Source: Kroppenstedtia sanguinis
GTDB lineage: Bacteria > Bacillota > Bacilli > Thermoactinomycetales > DSM-45169
Assembly: GCF_050433445.1 (NCBI RefSeq)
Contig: NZ_JBNPXF010000019.1
Coordinates: 3,257-67,256 of the forward strand
Direction of reading: 5' to 3'
DNA length: 64,000 nucleotides
Made by a program: the position numbers and the translations under genes. Below, in pieces: positions 16,284-25,374 of the stretch (positions are counted from its first letter, which is position 1; the number at the start of each line of letters is the position of its first letter). The notes beneath the pieces were generated by a model. That model did not search any database. It was not told the origin of the DNA and saw only the letters and a program-made list of their open reading frames with translations.

Positions 16284-16995
16284 GTCGATCTGGCATCCCC
16301 GCCTCCGCCTTATATCCAACCCCCCACACCGTTTTTATCACAGAGGGGTTACGGGGATCCCATTCCACCTTTTCCCGGATTTTACGGATATGAACCATCA
16401 CCGTGTTGGCGGAGACCAGCATAGGCTCCCCCCAAACTTGTTCATATAGCTCTTCAGAGGGAAAAACCACCCCCGGACGGCGAGCCAGCAGGAGAAGGAT
16501 GTCAAATTCCCTGGGGGTCAAGTGCACCTCCCGTCCTTCCTTGCGCACCAGACGACGCGCTGGATCAATCGTTAGATGCTGTAGCTGGAACACACTCTCC
16601 TCCTTTGGGGACATCGGCTGAAACAATCTGGAACGACGCAGTTGGGCTTTAATCCGGGCCACCAATTCCAGTGGATTGAAAGGTTTGGTCACATAATCAT
16701 CCGCACCCACAGAGAGGCCCTCGATTTTATCCAGGTCCTCCACCTTCGCCGTCAGCATGATGACAGGCATCTGATGTCGCTCCCTCAGATGGATGCAGAC
16801 TTGTAGCCCATCCATATCAGGCATCATCCGGTCCAGGACGACCAAATCGACGGAATGCCTCTCCACCAGCTCCAAGGCCTGTTTTCCATCGGATGCTTGC
16901 AGGATTTCGTACCCTTCGTTTCTGAGGTAAAGCTGAATCATCTCCCGAAGCTCCCGGTCATCATCCACAATGAGAACAGTTGTCGCCCGATTCAT
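16276..16995 (-). CDS. OmpR/PhoB-family response regulator
   Basis: A 239-residue transcription factor with a receiver domain (VLIVDDDRELREMI acidic pocket, phospho-Asp in VDLVVLDRMMPDMDG, TAKVED Thr, VTKPFNPLELVARI Lys) and a C-terminal winged helix (LTPREFDILLLLARRPGVVF, ANTVMVHIRKIREK). It will be phosphorylated by the overlapping sensor kinase. GGGGGAGG precedes the ATG. It follows a small membrane-protein gene by 21 bases, which may belong to the same operon. Confidence 0.93.
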   Translation of the reverse strand: MNRATTVLIVDDDRELREMIQLYLRNEGYEILQASDGKQALELVERHSVDLVVLDRMMPDMDGLQVCIHLRERHQMPVIMLTAKVEDLDKIEGLSVGADDYVTKPFNPLELVARIKAQLRRSRLFQPMSPKEESVFQLQHLTIDPARRLVRKEGREVHLTPREFDILLLLARRPGVVFPSEELYEQVWGEPMLVSANTVMVHIRKIREKVEWDPRNPSVIKTVWGVGYKAEAGMPDRHG

Positions 16996-17016
16996 GATCC
17001 TCCCCCTTTCCCGGAA

Positions 17017-17184
17017 TCAAGCCGTCCAGTCCATAAATCTCCGCTTCGAAGATGGTTCGGGTTTTAATCTTTCATTCCTCTCTTTTTTATCATCGATGTA
17101 CCCGATATACAAACCCACTTTCAAACATGCAAACACCGGTACGATCACTGTCATGGTCCAGCGAAAGATTTCTTGTGCCACCAA
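17017..17184 (-). CDS. small single-pass membrane protein upstream of the response regulator
   Basis: The frame gives about 55 residues: a hydrophobic stretch (WTMTVIVPVFACLKVGLYIG) and then a highly charged tail (DDKKERNERLKPEPSSKRR). GGGGGAGG lies seven bases before the TTG at 17184; an ATG at 17208 lacks such a site. No family recognised. The good ribosome site, the clear membrane-plus-charged layout and the 21-base spacing to the response regulator argue for a real gene, perhaps an accessory to the sensor kinase. Confidence 0.5.
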   Translation of the reverse strand: MVAQEIFRWTMTVIVPVFACLKVGLYIGYIDDKKERNERLKPEPSSKRRFMDWTA

Positions 17185-17221
17185 CCAAATTCCTCCCCCT
17201 TTATCCATCCTTCAGCCGTTT

Positions 17222-17839
17222 TCACATCCAATCGCTCTCCTCTGGGAGCCGCCGCATACGGAGAGACCCGATTCTCCAAATCATCCACAATCCCACGATC
17301 AATAGCGCAGCTCCCCCCACCAGAAATCCATTTAAATCCGACAGAGAAACGAGATTTCCTGCTTGGCCCGCGACTCTCCCCAAAAAGAAAAAGACCCCGG
17401 TCCATACCAGGCCTGTCCCGTAGGAATAAAGTGCATACAATCGGAAGGGCATCCGGCCACATCCGGCCAGATAGGGGGCTACATGGCGCACACCCGGTAT
17501 AAAATAACTGAAGCTGAGTCCCACTCCTCCATATTTTCTGATGATTTCTTCTGACCGTTTTAACAGCTGCTTTCTCTTCCCCTTTCTCACGAGACGGTGC
17601 AGGAGGGGAGAAGCCCATCGGCCCACCACATATCCCAGACTGAGCCCGGAGACCACTCCCATATAAGTGACGAGGAAAGAGGGAACAGGCGCCAAAAGTC
17701 CCATGGAAGAGACAAGCCCCCCTGTCATCACCACGGTTTCATCGGGAACAGGCATACCGATAATCCCCAACCACAAGCAAAAAAACAGTGCCATATAACC
17801 GACTTCCGAAATCCAGTGTACCCACTCCTCTACTTCCAT
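17222..17839 (-). CDS. DedA-family membrane protein
   Basis: A 205-residue integral membrane protein of the DedA/SNARE-associated family, members of which act as undecaprenyl-phosphate or phospholipid flippases. Landmarks are the re-entrant segment GIIGMPVPDETVVMTGG, GYVVGRWA and FSYFIPGVRHVAPYLAG, with the conserved Glu in PDE and Arg in GVRH. GGAGGGC six bases before the ATG at 17839 fixes the start. It lies 13 bases behind a phospholipid-methyltransferase-like gene, so the two are probably cotranscribed and act on membrane lipids. Confidence 0.9.
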   Translation of the reverse strand: MEVEEWVHWISEVGYMALFFCLWLGIIGMPVPDETVVMTGGLVSSMGLLAPVPSFLVTYMGVVSGLSLGYVVGRWASPLLHRLVRKGKRKQLLKRSEEIIRKYGGVGLSFSYFIPGVRHVAPYLAGCGRMPFRLYALYSYGTGLVWTGVFFFLGRVAGQAGNLVSLSDLNGFLVGGAALLIVGLWMIWRIGSLRMRRLPEESDWM

Positions 17840-17852
17840 CCCACAGCCCTCC

Positions 17853-18419
17853 TCATCGGATCGGTTCCCGGCAGATATAGATAAAGGCAGGCGGAAGATT
17901 CCAAGGAACAAAGCAGACCCTTACATCTCGAAACCGTTCACCCAAGAGTTTTTTCATTTGCGGGGTATACTGATACGCCGTAAATACCCCGTTCTGTGTC
18001 AATCCATCCCGCACTTGATCCAAAATGGAGACTCTGGCATCCTCCGAAAAATTGGCGAAGGGCAGTGAAGAAAAGATCACATCGGCCCCGGCCACTCCCC
18101 GGTTCTTCATCGCACCCCTCAGAATCTCCGCTTCCGCAACATGGTGAAATTCGGGATAATCCTGGCGCAACGCGATCTGAAGTACTGGATCCTTCTCAAA
18201 AATGAACGCCATTGCATCCGATGGCAACCATCGCTTCAGCTCCCGAGTAACCACACCGGTCCCTGCACCCAATTCCACCGCGATCCGAACCTCATTCCAT
18301 GGTATCGGCTCCAACATCGCCTGTACCAATTGTCTGGAACTAGGAGTGACACTCCCAATCCGAAGTGGAGACCGAAAAAAACGGAGTAGGAATTTTCCAC
18401 GGTCGGCAAAATAATTCAT
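17853..18419 (-). CDS. phospholipid N-methyltransferase-like SAM enzyme
   Basis: This 188-residue class I methyltransferase begins with FLLRFFRSPLRIGSVTPSSR, the signature of bacterial phospholipid (PmtA-type) methyltransferases, and continues with VELGAGTGVVTREL (SAM motif I), the acidic residue in FIFEKDPVL and a motif IV-like ADVIFSSLPFANF. It is cytoplasmic or peripheral to the membrane. Methylation of phosphatidylethanolamine is the family activity; related proteins annotated as rRNA adenine methyltransferases make the substrate uncertain. GAAGGGAG precedes the ATG. First gene of the pair with DedA. Confidence 0.8.
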   Translation of the reverse strand: MNYFADRGKFLLRFFRSPLRIGSVTPSSRQLVQAMLEPIPWNEVRIAVELGAGTGVVTRELKRWLPSDAMAFIFEKDPVLQIALRQDYPEFHHVAEAEILRGAMKNRGVAGADVIFSSLPFANFSEDARVSILDQVRDGLTQNGVFTAYQYTPQMKKLLGERFRDVRVCFVPWNLPPAFIYICREPIR

Positions 18420-18587
18420 TCAATCAGCTCCCTTCAGAAGACATCATAGGGGGAAATGCTGAAGGAAACAGGGGATCCATTCTTATGATTTTCTTAATCC
18501 TGTTTCGCCATCGGATATAACAACCCCTCCCATGTTCTAGATCAGACCCGGCGGGGAGATCAGGTTTACCTACATTCCGATGCCATC

Positions 18588-19463
18588 TCACTTCAGATCT
18601 TCCCGCCCCAAGTTTCCACCATTGAATTCCACCGATGGCATAGCCACCGATTCATCAGGTACCCCGTACACATTCTTTTTTCCCTCCTGACGAACCCACT
18701 GCAGAAAGACATGCCCCATGCCAGTCCCATAAGCGATCTCCTGGATGATTTTCATCACCACTCCGCCCAACTGTTGATCATTGTGGGGGGAAAGAATGGG
18801 AAAAAGCCGGGTTCCCTCATAGGAAGCAAACAGCAACCCATCGGAAAAGATAATCAAGGCACAGGCCGGGGTTAGGAGCATCCCTGCAGCGGCGAGATAT
18901 GCCAACTTCTTCAGGGGTTGCAACACCCGTTCCTCTGCCAACGGGGTGAGCACAGGCCACCACATCAAGCCTGCCGTCAAGATCAGGACGATGTGTGATA
19001 GCAACTGATACAGCTCATCCCCCATCAAAAAATCGAACACCCGCGGGAGATGGTAGACGGAAAACAGTCCGTTGAAAAGAAGCAACGCAACCACAGGGCG
19101 ACGACCCCATACCGACCATTTTTTGAAGGGAAAGCTTTGAAGCCAATGGCGCCACATCCAGTCCGGGATTCCCCGGATCATCAGAGGGGGCACGATCAAA
19201 TAGAGAATCGACTGTTGTAACATATGAACACTGAACAATTCGTGCCCAATCGCCTCCATCGGGCTGCCCAGTGCGAGGTAAAAGAGAATCAATCCTGTGA
19301 GAAACAGCATTTTTCTTCCCGGGGAAACCGGCTCCCAACCGATCTGAGGTTTTCTTTGGGGGCCTGTTGCCGCCAGATACCAACCGCCGAGCGCAACCAT
19401 TGTCAGGTTGAGCCCCACATTCCACAATTCCCGAGTCAGAATCGCCCCGATCAGAGCATCCAT
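18588..19463 (-). CDS. ctaG: CtaG-like cytochrome c oxidase assembly factor
   Basis: A 291-residue polytopic membrane protein of the caa3_CtaG family, needed for assembly of active caa3 oxidase in Bacillus, probably for copper handling. About seven hydrophobic segments are visible; FSVHMLQQSILYLIVPPLMI and VYHLPRVFDF (conserved His residues) and HNDQQLGGVVMKI are the family landmarks. AAGGGGG lies seven bases before the ATG at 19463. It is the last gene of the first oxidase operon, 24 bases after ctaE. Confidence 0.92.
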   Translation of the reverse strand: MDALIGAILTRELWNVGLNLTMVALGGWYLAATGPQRKPQIGWEPVSPGRKMLFLTGLILFYLALGSPMEAIGHELFSVHMLQQSILYLIVPPLMIRGIPDWMWRHWLQSFPFKKWSVWGRRPVVALLLFNGLFSVYHLPRVFDFLMGDELYQLLSHIVLILTAGLMWWPVLTPLAEERVLQPLKKLAYLAAAGMLLTPACALIIFSDGLLFASYEGTRLFPILSPHNDQQLGGVVMKIIQEIAYGTGMGHVFLQWVRQEGKKNVYGVPDESVAMPSVEFNGGNLGREDLK

Positions 19464-19487
19464 CACTCTTCCCCCTTCCACCTTTTT

Positions 19488-20114
19488 TCAGGTAACCATT
19501 CCCATCAGGTAAACCACCGTGAAGATAAAGATCCAGACCACATCGATAAAGTGCCAGTACAGGCTGGCCAGATAAAACTTCGGAGCTGTGTGCACCGTAA
19601 TTCCTTTTTTGGCTCCCTGAATCACCAATCCCAAAATCCACAGAACACCGAACAACACGTGAGCCCCGTGGGTTCCCAACAACAGGTAAAAGGAAGAGGC
19701 AAAAGCACTCCCGCTCAAGATGTGTCCCGCATGGACATACTCCATAAATTCGTAGGATTCCAGAACGAGAAAGGCTGCCCCCAACAAAATCGTCACCCGA
19801 AACCAGAACAGCATTTTTTTGGAGTCATGGGCATGCATGCTCATGATCCCCAACACACTGGTTAAACTGCTGACCAACAGGATCAGGGTGGAAATGGCCA
19901 CCATCGGCAATTGAAACAACTCATGGGAGGCGGGACCGTTCATGTGAGATCCCTTCAAGGCAACATAAGCTCCCATTTCCGTCGCAAACAGGGTCGATTC
20001 CGCCGCCAGAAACAACCAGAATCCCACGATTTTATTTTTACCTTCCAATGTGGCTTTTTCCGGCTCGGCGGGAATCCCTCCCGCCACCGAAGCAGTCTTC
20101 TCTTCAATCTTCAT
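19488..20114 (-). CDS. ctaE: cytochrome c oxidase subunit III (first operon)
   Basis: The product of 208 residues has five hydrophobic segments and the subunit III landmarks FWLFLAAESTLFATEMGAYV (conserved Glu), LLGTHGAHVLFGVLWI and LYWHFIDVVWIFIFTVVYL. It stabilises the catalytic core of the haem-copper oxidase. Its ATG overlaps the ctaD stop as TGATG, so translation is coupled. A near-duplicate lies in the second operon at 25684. Confidence 0.95.
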   Translation of the reverse strand: MKIEEKTASVAGGIPAEPEKATLEGKNKIVGFWLFLAAESTLFATEMGAYVALKGSHMNGPASHELFQLPMVAISTLILLVSSLTSVLGIMSMHAHDSKKMLFWFRVTILLGAAFLVLESYEFMEYVHAGHILSGSAFASSFYLLLGTHGAHVLFGVLWILGLVIQGAKKGITVHTAPKFYLASLYWHFIDVVWIFIFTVVYLMGMVT

Positions 20115-22024
20115 CAGCTGTCCACTCCCTGTCCTTTCAATTCATCAGGCTGAAGGTGATATCCGTGATCCTCCTGAAAGGAACGGACATACATCATAAT
20201 GAACACGACCACCAATCCCAAAGCGCCGACCTGCCAACTGTGAAACACGAACCCGAACCCGGAGATGAAGAATCCCACAGCCATGATAAAAGGCAGATGG
20301 GAGGGAGAGGGCATGTGGATCAGACCCAGCGGTTCCGCCGGCTTCAGCTTGCCGTCCCCATGAACCTTTTCCAGCCACCAGGCATCCAACCCCCTCACCC
20401 GGGGAGTCTGAGCAAAGTTATAGACCGGGGGCGGAGAGGAAACCGCCCACTCCAGGGTACGTCCGTCCCAGGGATCTGCATCGGCTTGCTTCCCCTTTCG
20501 AAGGGTCCAAACCACGTTGTAAAGTAGAATCAAGACTCCGATCGTCATCAGGAATGTCCCGATCGTACTCGCCAGATTGCCCGTTTCAAATCCTTTGTTC
20601 GCTTCAAAGGTAAACACTCTGCGGGGCATGCCGTTCAACCCCAGGAAATGCTGCGGGAAAAAGGCCAGGTGTATACCCAGATAGAAGAACCAGAAGCTCC
20701 ATTTTCCCAGTTTTTCGTTGAGAACCCTGCCGAACATCTTGGGCCACCAGTAGTAGAATCCGGCCAGCATTCCCATCACAGTTCCCCCGATGATGACATA
20801 GTGAAAGTGGGCCACCACAAAGTAAGTGTCATGAAATTGCAGGTCAGCCGGAACCGTTGCCAGCATCACCCCGGTCACTCCTCCCATGACAAAGGTGACA
20901 ATAAATCCGGCGGCATAGAGCATCGCTGTGGTGAATCGGATTCGCCCACCCCACATCGTGAACAGCCAGTTGAATATCTTGATCCCTGTGGGAACGGCGA
21001 TGGCCATGGTGGAGATGGCAAAGATGGAGTTGGCCACCGGGCCCAAACCCACAGTAAACATGTGGTGCACCCAGACCATAAAGCCCAGGAAGCCGATCAG
21101 AACCGTGGCAAACACCATGGAGTTGTAACCGAACAAACGCTTTTTGGAGAAGGTGGGGATCACCTCGGAAAAAACTCCGAAAGCCGGAAGGATCAAGAGA
21201 TAAACCTCAGGGTGACCAAAGATCCAGAAGATGTGTTGCCAGACGGTGACATTTCCCCCACCCGCCGTTGAGAAGAAAGTGGCGCCGAAGATCCGGTCAA
21301 ACATCATCATGAACAATCCCGCCGTCAACGGGGGAAAAGCAAACATGATGATCGCCGACGTCACAAATGTGGTCCAGGTGAACAACGGCAGGCGCAGATA
21401 GGACATCCCTGGAGCCCGCATATTGACGATTGTGGTGATAAAGTTGATGGCGCTGATCAATGTCCCGATCCCGGAGATTTGCAGACCGAGCACATAATAG
21501 TTGACCCCGGGGCCCGGACTGTAATCATTCAGGGCCAAGGTGGCATAGTTGGTCCATCCGGCATCAGGTGCCCCTCCGAAAATCCAGCTCAGATTGAGAA
21601 GCAGCCCACCGGATACATACAGCCAGTAACCCAGGGAGTTGAGAAAGGGGAAAGCAACATCCCGGGCCCCGATCTGCAGTGGAACAATAAAGTTCATCAA
21701 CGCAAACAGAATGGGCAGAGCCACCAGAAAGAGCATGGTTGTACCATGCATGGTCGTCAATTGGTTATATGTGTCCCCCACAATGAACGCATTGTTGGGG
21801 ACCATCAACTGAATCCGGATCAGAAGCGCCTCCAGCCCCGCCACGGCGAAAAAGAAGCCGCCAGAAATCAGATAGAGAATCCCGATCCGCTTGTGGTCCA
21901 CTGTGGTGATCCAACTCCACAGATCGCTTTGTTGCATCCGTTCCAGAAATCTTTTGTTGTACCCTCCGGTCAGAATAGCCCCGAGGAACAAAACCAAAAT
22001 GAGTATGATGATCAGGGTGGCCAA
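20114..22024 (-). CDS. ctaD: cytochrome c oxidase subunit I (first operon)
   Basis: The 636-residue catalytic subunit of a caa3-type haem-copper oxidase. It reduces oxygen to water and pumps protons. Visible ligands and motifs: MHGTTMLFLVALP (haem a His), WIFGHPEVYLLILPAFG (copper B His and the cross-linked Tyr), the VWVHHMFTVG His pair and YFVVAHFHYVIIGG (haem a3/a His). At least twelve membrane segments plus the C-terminal extension typical of Bacillus CtaD. The start is TTG with GGAGGG six bases upstream, a feature conserved in the second copy. Confidence 0.97.
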   Translation of the reverse strand: MATLIIILILVLFLGAILTGGYNKRFLERMQQSDLWSWITTVDHKRIGILYLISGGFFFAVAGLEALLIRIQLMVPNNAFIVGDTYNQLTTMHGTTMLFLVALPILFALMNFIVPLQIGARDVAFPFLNSLGYWLYVSGGLLLNLSWIFGGAPDAGWTNYATLALNDYSPGPGVNYYVLGLQISGIGTLISAINFITTIVNMRAPGMSYLRLPLFTWTTFVTSAIIMFAFPPLTAGLFMMMFDRIFGATFFSTAGGGNVTVWQHIFWIFGHPEVYLLILPAFGVFSEVIPTFSKKRLFGYNSMVFATVLIGFLGFMVWVHHMFTVGLGPVANSIFAISTMAIAVPTGIKIFNWLFTMWGGRIRFTTAMLYAAGFIVTFVMGGVTGVMLATVPADLQFHDTYFVVAHFHYVIIGGTVMGMLAGFYYWWPKMFGRVLNEKLGKWSFWFFYLGIHLAFFPQHFLGLNGMPRRVFTFEANKGFETGNLASTIGTFLMTIGVLILLYNVVWTLRKGKQADADPWDGRTLEWAVSSPPPVYNFAQTPRVRGLDAWWLEKVHGDGKLKPAEPLGLIHMPSPSHLPFIMAVGFFISGFGFVFHSWQVGALGLVVVFIMMYVRSFQEDHGYHLQPDELKGQGVDS

Positions 22025-22055
22025 GGAACTCCCTCCTTCGATCTACTGTATTGGT

Positions 22056-23069
22056 TTATTTCAGGCTTTCCAGATAAACGGATAGTGCATCCAATTGCTT
22101 TTCCGTCAGATGGTCAAAGGCCGGCATCCGGTTCCCCGGTTTGAACCCTTGGGGATTTCTCAACCAGTCCTTCAGGTTCTTCTCATTGTTCGGCAGAATA
22201 CCGGCAATCCGGGTCCGCTCGCTGAAAGCGGTCAGTTCGGGACCCGTCCTTCCCTCCACCTTGAATCCGCCTCCCCGCACAGCATGACAACCGATGCAAT
22301 TCTGATTGAACAGGCGTCTCCCTTCTCTGGCTTGAACCGTTTTGGGTGTGGAGTCGGGTTTCCTCTGCGAAGCGATCCACCGATCAAAATCATCCGGCTT
22401 GTGTGCGATCACTCTAAAGTTCATCAAGGCGTGTGACGATCCACACAACTCAGCGCACTTGCCTTCATAAACTCCCGGTTTGTCTGCCTGAAGGACAATC
22501 CGGTCCTGTCTGCCTGGATTCAAATCCTGCTTCCCCCCCAAGCTGGGAACCCAGAAGGCATGGACCACATCATGAGACTTCATCACAAACTCCACTTTTT
22601 TGCCAGCAGGGATATGTACCTCATTCGCTGTGGAAACCTTGTGATCCGGATACTCAAATCCCCACCAATACTGATAGCCAGTCACATTCACTCGGATGGA
22701 CTCCTCTGGAGCTGGCTTCCTGTTGAGAGTAAAGGTGGTGGAAATCGTGGGGACCGCCAGAATGATCAACAGCAACACTGGAATCGCCGTCCACAAGATC
22801 TCCAACTTTTTGCTGCCCGACACCTGTTCTGGGATTCCCTTTTTCTCATCTCCCGGTCGCTCCCGATACCGGATCACCACGTAAATGAAAATTACAGCCA
22901 CCACAATCACGACAAAAGTCATAATCCCGGTGCTAAGATAAACCAAATTCAGCTGTGTTTTCCCAACCGGACCTTGGGGATCGAGTGCCGACATATTATT
23001 GCGGCTGACACATCCGGCTAACAGACCAGGAATCATCAACAGCCACCAGACCGGTAAACGTCGTTTCAT
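22056..23069 (-). CDS. ctaC: cytochrome c oxidase subunit II with fused cytochrome c domain (first operon)
   Basis: A 337-residue lipoprotein. The signal peptide ends in the lipobox LLAGC; two membrane helices follow, then the CuA domain (GKCAELCGSSHALMNF) and a C-terminal cytochrome c domain with the haem-binding CIGCH and a Met ligand near GNRMPAFDHL. The fused cytochrome defines the caa3 subtype. It accepts electrons outside the membrane and passes them to CtaD. It lies between ctaB and ctaD with short gaps. Confidence 0.96.
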   Translation of the reverse strand: MKRRLPVWWLLMIPGLLAGCVSRNNMSALDPQGPVGKTQLNLVYLSTGIMTFVVIVVAVIFIYVVIRYRERPGDEKKGIPEQVSGSKKLEILWTAIPVLLLIILAVPTISTTFTLNRKPAPEESIRVNVTGYQYWWGFEYPDHKVSTANEVHIPAGKKVEFVMKSHDVVHAFWVPSLGGKQDLNPGRQDRIVLQADKPGVYEGKCAELCGSSHALMNFRVIAHKPDDFDRWIASQRKPDSTPKTVQAREGRRLFNQNCIGCHAVRGGGFKVEGRTGPELTAFSERTRIAGILPNNEKNLKDWLRNPQGFKPGNRMPAFDHLTEKQLDALSVYLESLK

Positions 23070-23123
23070 TCGGATTCACTCCCCATTCATCACCACGTAG
23101 TAAAAAATCGAAAAACCCGTCGA

Positions 23124-24065
23124 TCATTGGGGGAAAGGATCGGCAAAAATCGCAATTGCCGTCAGAATCAAGGTAAGGTAGATCAACGAGTAGCGAAACA
23201 TCCATCGAGCCCAACGTTTCTCTCCGTCTTCCTTGAACCTCAGCAAGGCCAAAATCAAGTAGCTAACTCCCAAAACCCAGGCAGCCACTGAATAACCCCA
23301 ACTTACAGCCCCTGTCCCCACCAGTAAAAGGGATACCGGGAGCAGAAGACAGACAAAGAACAACATCTGTCTGCGGGTGCTCCGTTCCCCCTTCACCACC
23401 GGAAGCATGGGGATCCCCGCTCTTCGGTAATCATCTGTTTTCAACAGGGCTAAAGCAAAAAAATGGGGGGGTTGCCATAGAAACAGAATGAAAAACAGAA
23501 TCCATGCCGTCCAAGTCAGCCCTTGGCCTGCGGCCGCCCACCCGATTAAGGGAGGAATCGCCCCGGACAGACCGCCAATCACGGTGTTGGAGGCGGAGGA
23601 TCGTTTCAACCACAGGGTGTATATAACCACATACAGAAAAGATCCCGCCGCCGCCAACCCGGCTGCCAGGGGATTCACTCCCAAGAACAACAACCACACC
23701 CCCGCCCCGGTCAGGATCAACCCCAATAGAACCGCCGCTCTCCAGTCGATCCTTCCAGAAGGTACCGGCCGGTGCTTGGTTCGTTCCATTTTGCGATCGA
23801 AATCCCGGTCTATTCCGTTATTTAAGGCACAACTGCCTCCCACCACCAAGGCAGTCCCCAGCAGTGCCCAACTCAAACTCCTCCATTCCGGAACCCCACC
23901 GGAAGCAAGCCAATACCCTGCCAGACAGGCAAACAGGTTGGAAAGATTGATTCCCGGTTTGGTCAGAGATAGAATATCCTTTCCAGAAGAAAGGACCCTT
24001 TCAGAGAAGGGAAGCCGGTTTGCCGGACTGGACTTGCGTGGAGTGGTTGCGAAGGGTTGATCCAT
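23124..24065 (-). CDS. ctaB: protohaem IX farnesyltransferase (haem O synthase, first operon)
   Basis: CtaB adds a farnesyl group to haem B, the first step to haem A for the oxidase. The 313-residue UbiA-family membrane protein shows NNGIDRDFDRKMERTKHRPV (the first Asp-rich prenyl-diphosphate site) and a second region with LKTDDYRRAGIPMLPVVKG. Seven or more hydrophobic segments. I take the ATG at 24065 (AAAGG with GGAG just upstream); 24074 is possible. No ctaA (haem A synthase) gene lies in the window. Confidence 0.94.
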   Translation of the reverse strand: MDQPFATTPRKSSPANRLPFSERVLSSGKDILSLTKPGINLSNLFACLAGYWLASGGVPEWRSLSWALLGTALVVGGSCALNNGIDRDFDRKMERTKHRPVPSGRIDWRAAVLLGLILTGAGVWLLFLGVNPLAAGLAAAGSFLYVVIYTLWLKRSSASNTVIGGLSGAIPPLIGWAAAGQGLTWTAWILFFILFLWQPPHFFALALLKTDDYRRAGIPMLPVVKGERSTRRQMLFFVCLLLPVSLLLVGTGAVSWGYSVAAWVLGVSYLILALLRFKEDGEKRWARWMFRYSLIYLTLILTAIAIFADPFPQ

Positions 24066-24170
24066 GATCTCCATCCTTTCCCAATAACATCCCTGATAGA
24101 ACATCGGGTGATATTCCACTCACGCTTAACCTTCCAATAATGTGGATTGAATATGTAAAAAGTGGAGCAA

Positions 24171-24196
24171 AAAGAAAAAAACCCCGGATGGGGGTT
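24171..24196 (-). terminator. rho-independent terminator after the TauE/SafE permease
   Basis: AACCCC (24180-24185) pairs with GGGGTT (24191-24196); on the minus strand a T-rich run follows. It lies between the permease gene and the first oxidase operon and so separates their transcription. Confidence 0.75.
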
Positions 24197-24222
24197 AGGA
24201 GATGAAAGGTTCTCTCTTCAAA

Positions 24223-25086
24223 TTATTGATTTTTCCTTCCCTTCCGTAAGGCCATGCCTAGACAAATCACCCAGAACACGACTAAACAGATGTAGACCGC
24301 CGTCTGATTCCACTTCGCAAAAAATGTAGAGGAGTTCATCAGGGTATGAGCGTTAGTCGTGATGATCAGACCTCCCACCAGCACTCCCAACAGATAAGAG
24401 GGAACCACCCGGACAAACCAAGCGGCGATCGGTGCCGCCACAACTCCTCCCGCCATCAGCATTCCCACCCATAGCCAGTTCACTTCATTCCAACCGAGAG
24501 AGATGAGAAACCCTAAAGAGGCAAAAAGGGCGACCGCAAATTCACTGGCATCCACCGACCCGATCACCTTTCGCGGCTCGATCTCATTTCGGGATATCAG
24601 GACGGGGGTGGTCAAAGGACCCCAACCACCTCCACCAGTGGAATCAGCAAACCCCGCAATCAAACCCAGGGGGGCCATCCATTTCGCCTTTTTGTTTCTA
24701 ACCACCCGCCGAGGACGTTGGTTTCCAAACAAAAAGCGAAATATAACAAAAAAACCTAACAAAAACAAAAATGCAGCAATAAATGGTTTGACCGATTCCC
24801 CCGGCAAATAGCTGAGAAAACAAGCACCCAAAAAGGCACCGATGGAACCGGGGATGATCAATTTTTTCACAACCGACTTATCGATATTGCCAAACTTCCA
24901 ATGGGAGAGTCCGGAGGCGGCAGTGGTCACCAGCTCCGCCATATGAACGGAAGCGGAGGCAATTGCCGGTGCAATCCCATAAGCCAACAAAAGTGACGTA
25001 GAAGAAACACCGTACGCCATGCCGAGCGCACCATCAATCAATTGGGCAACAAATCCGATTAAAGCAAGGACGATCAGCCTTTGCAT
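24223..25086 (-). CDS. TauE/SafE-family membrane permease
   Basis: A 287-residue protein with about eight membrane segments and the internal repeat layout of the TauE/SafE family (GALGMAYGVSSTSLLLAYG; GFADSTGGGGWGPLTTPVLI). Members export or import sulfite, sulfoacetate and other sulfur-containing anions; the substrate here is unknown. GGAGGG precedes the ATG by 11 bases. It lies alone between the two oxidase operons, with terminators on both sides, so it is transcribed by itself. Confidence 0.88.
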   Translation of the reverse strand: MQRLIVLALIGFVAQLIDGALGMAYGVSSTSLLLAYGIAPAIASASVHMAELVTTAASGLSHWKFGNIDKSVVKKLIIPGSIGAFLGACFLSYLPGESVKPFIAAFLFLLGFFVIFRFLFGNQRPRRVVRNKKAKWMAPLGLIAGFADSTGGGGWGPLTTPVLISRNEIEPRKVIGSVDASEFAVALFASLGFLISLGWNEVNWLWVGMLMAGGVVAAPIAAWFVRVVPSYLLGVLVGGLIITTNAHTLMNSSTFFAKWNQTAVYICLVVFWVICLGMALRKGRKNQ

Positions 25087-25240
25087 AAATCTTGGTTCCC
25101 TCCCCGATGCGATAAAGTGGGGGATTCATCTCAGTTGGATGAACCCCCGCCGATGGATCAGCTTCGCAGGATAACGCATCATATGCTTAGGAAAGGAAGT
25201 GGGTTCCCGCCTGAATCACACTTTCCATTTCCCTGGAAAT

Positions 25241-25273
25241 AAAAAAACAGCACGCCTGATCTCAGGCGTGCTG
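25241..25273 (-). terminator. second hairpin terminator behind the second oxidase operon
   Basis: CAGCACGCCTGA (25248-25259) and TCAGGCGTGCTG (25262-25273) form a perfect 12-bp stem with a 2-base loop; on the minus strand it is followed by TTTTTTTATTT. It backs up the ctaF-proximal hairpin 65 bases upstream. Confidence 0.8.
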
Positions 25274-25337
25274 AGTCGATCCGACTCACCCAAATTTTCT
25301 GAGACGAATCCACAAAACAGGACAGTCCCTTCTATGA

Positions 25338-25369
25338 AAACATCCCCCGTCTAATGACGGGGGATGTTT
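25338..25369 (-). terminator. hairpin directly after ctaF
   Basis: AAACATCCCCCGTC (25338-25351) pairs with GACGGGGGATGTTT (25356-25369) over a 4-base loop, five bases past the ctaF stop codon; short T runs occur on both sides. Confidence 0.75.
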
Positions 25370-25374
25370 CTTTT

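Noticed and set aside
20048..22144. Long plus-strand open frames opposite the first ctaD/ctaE genes, and similar ones at 25354-28193
   Set aside because: They are antisense to well-supported oxidase genes, have His/Gln-rich compositions typical of shadow frames, and lack ribosome sites.
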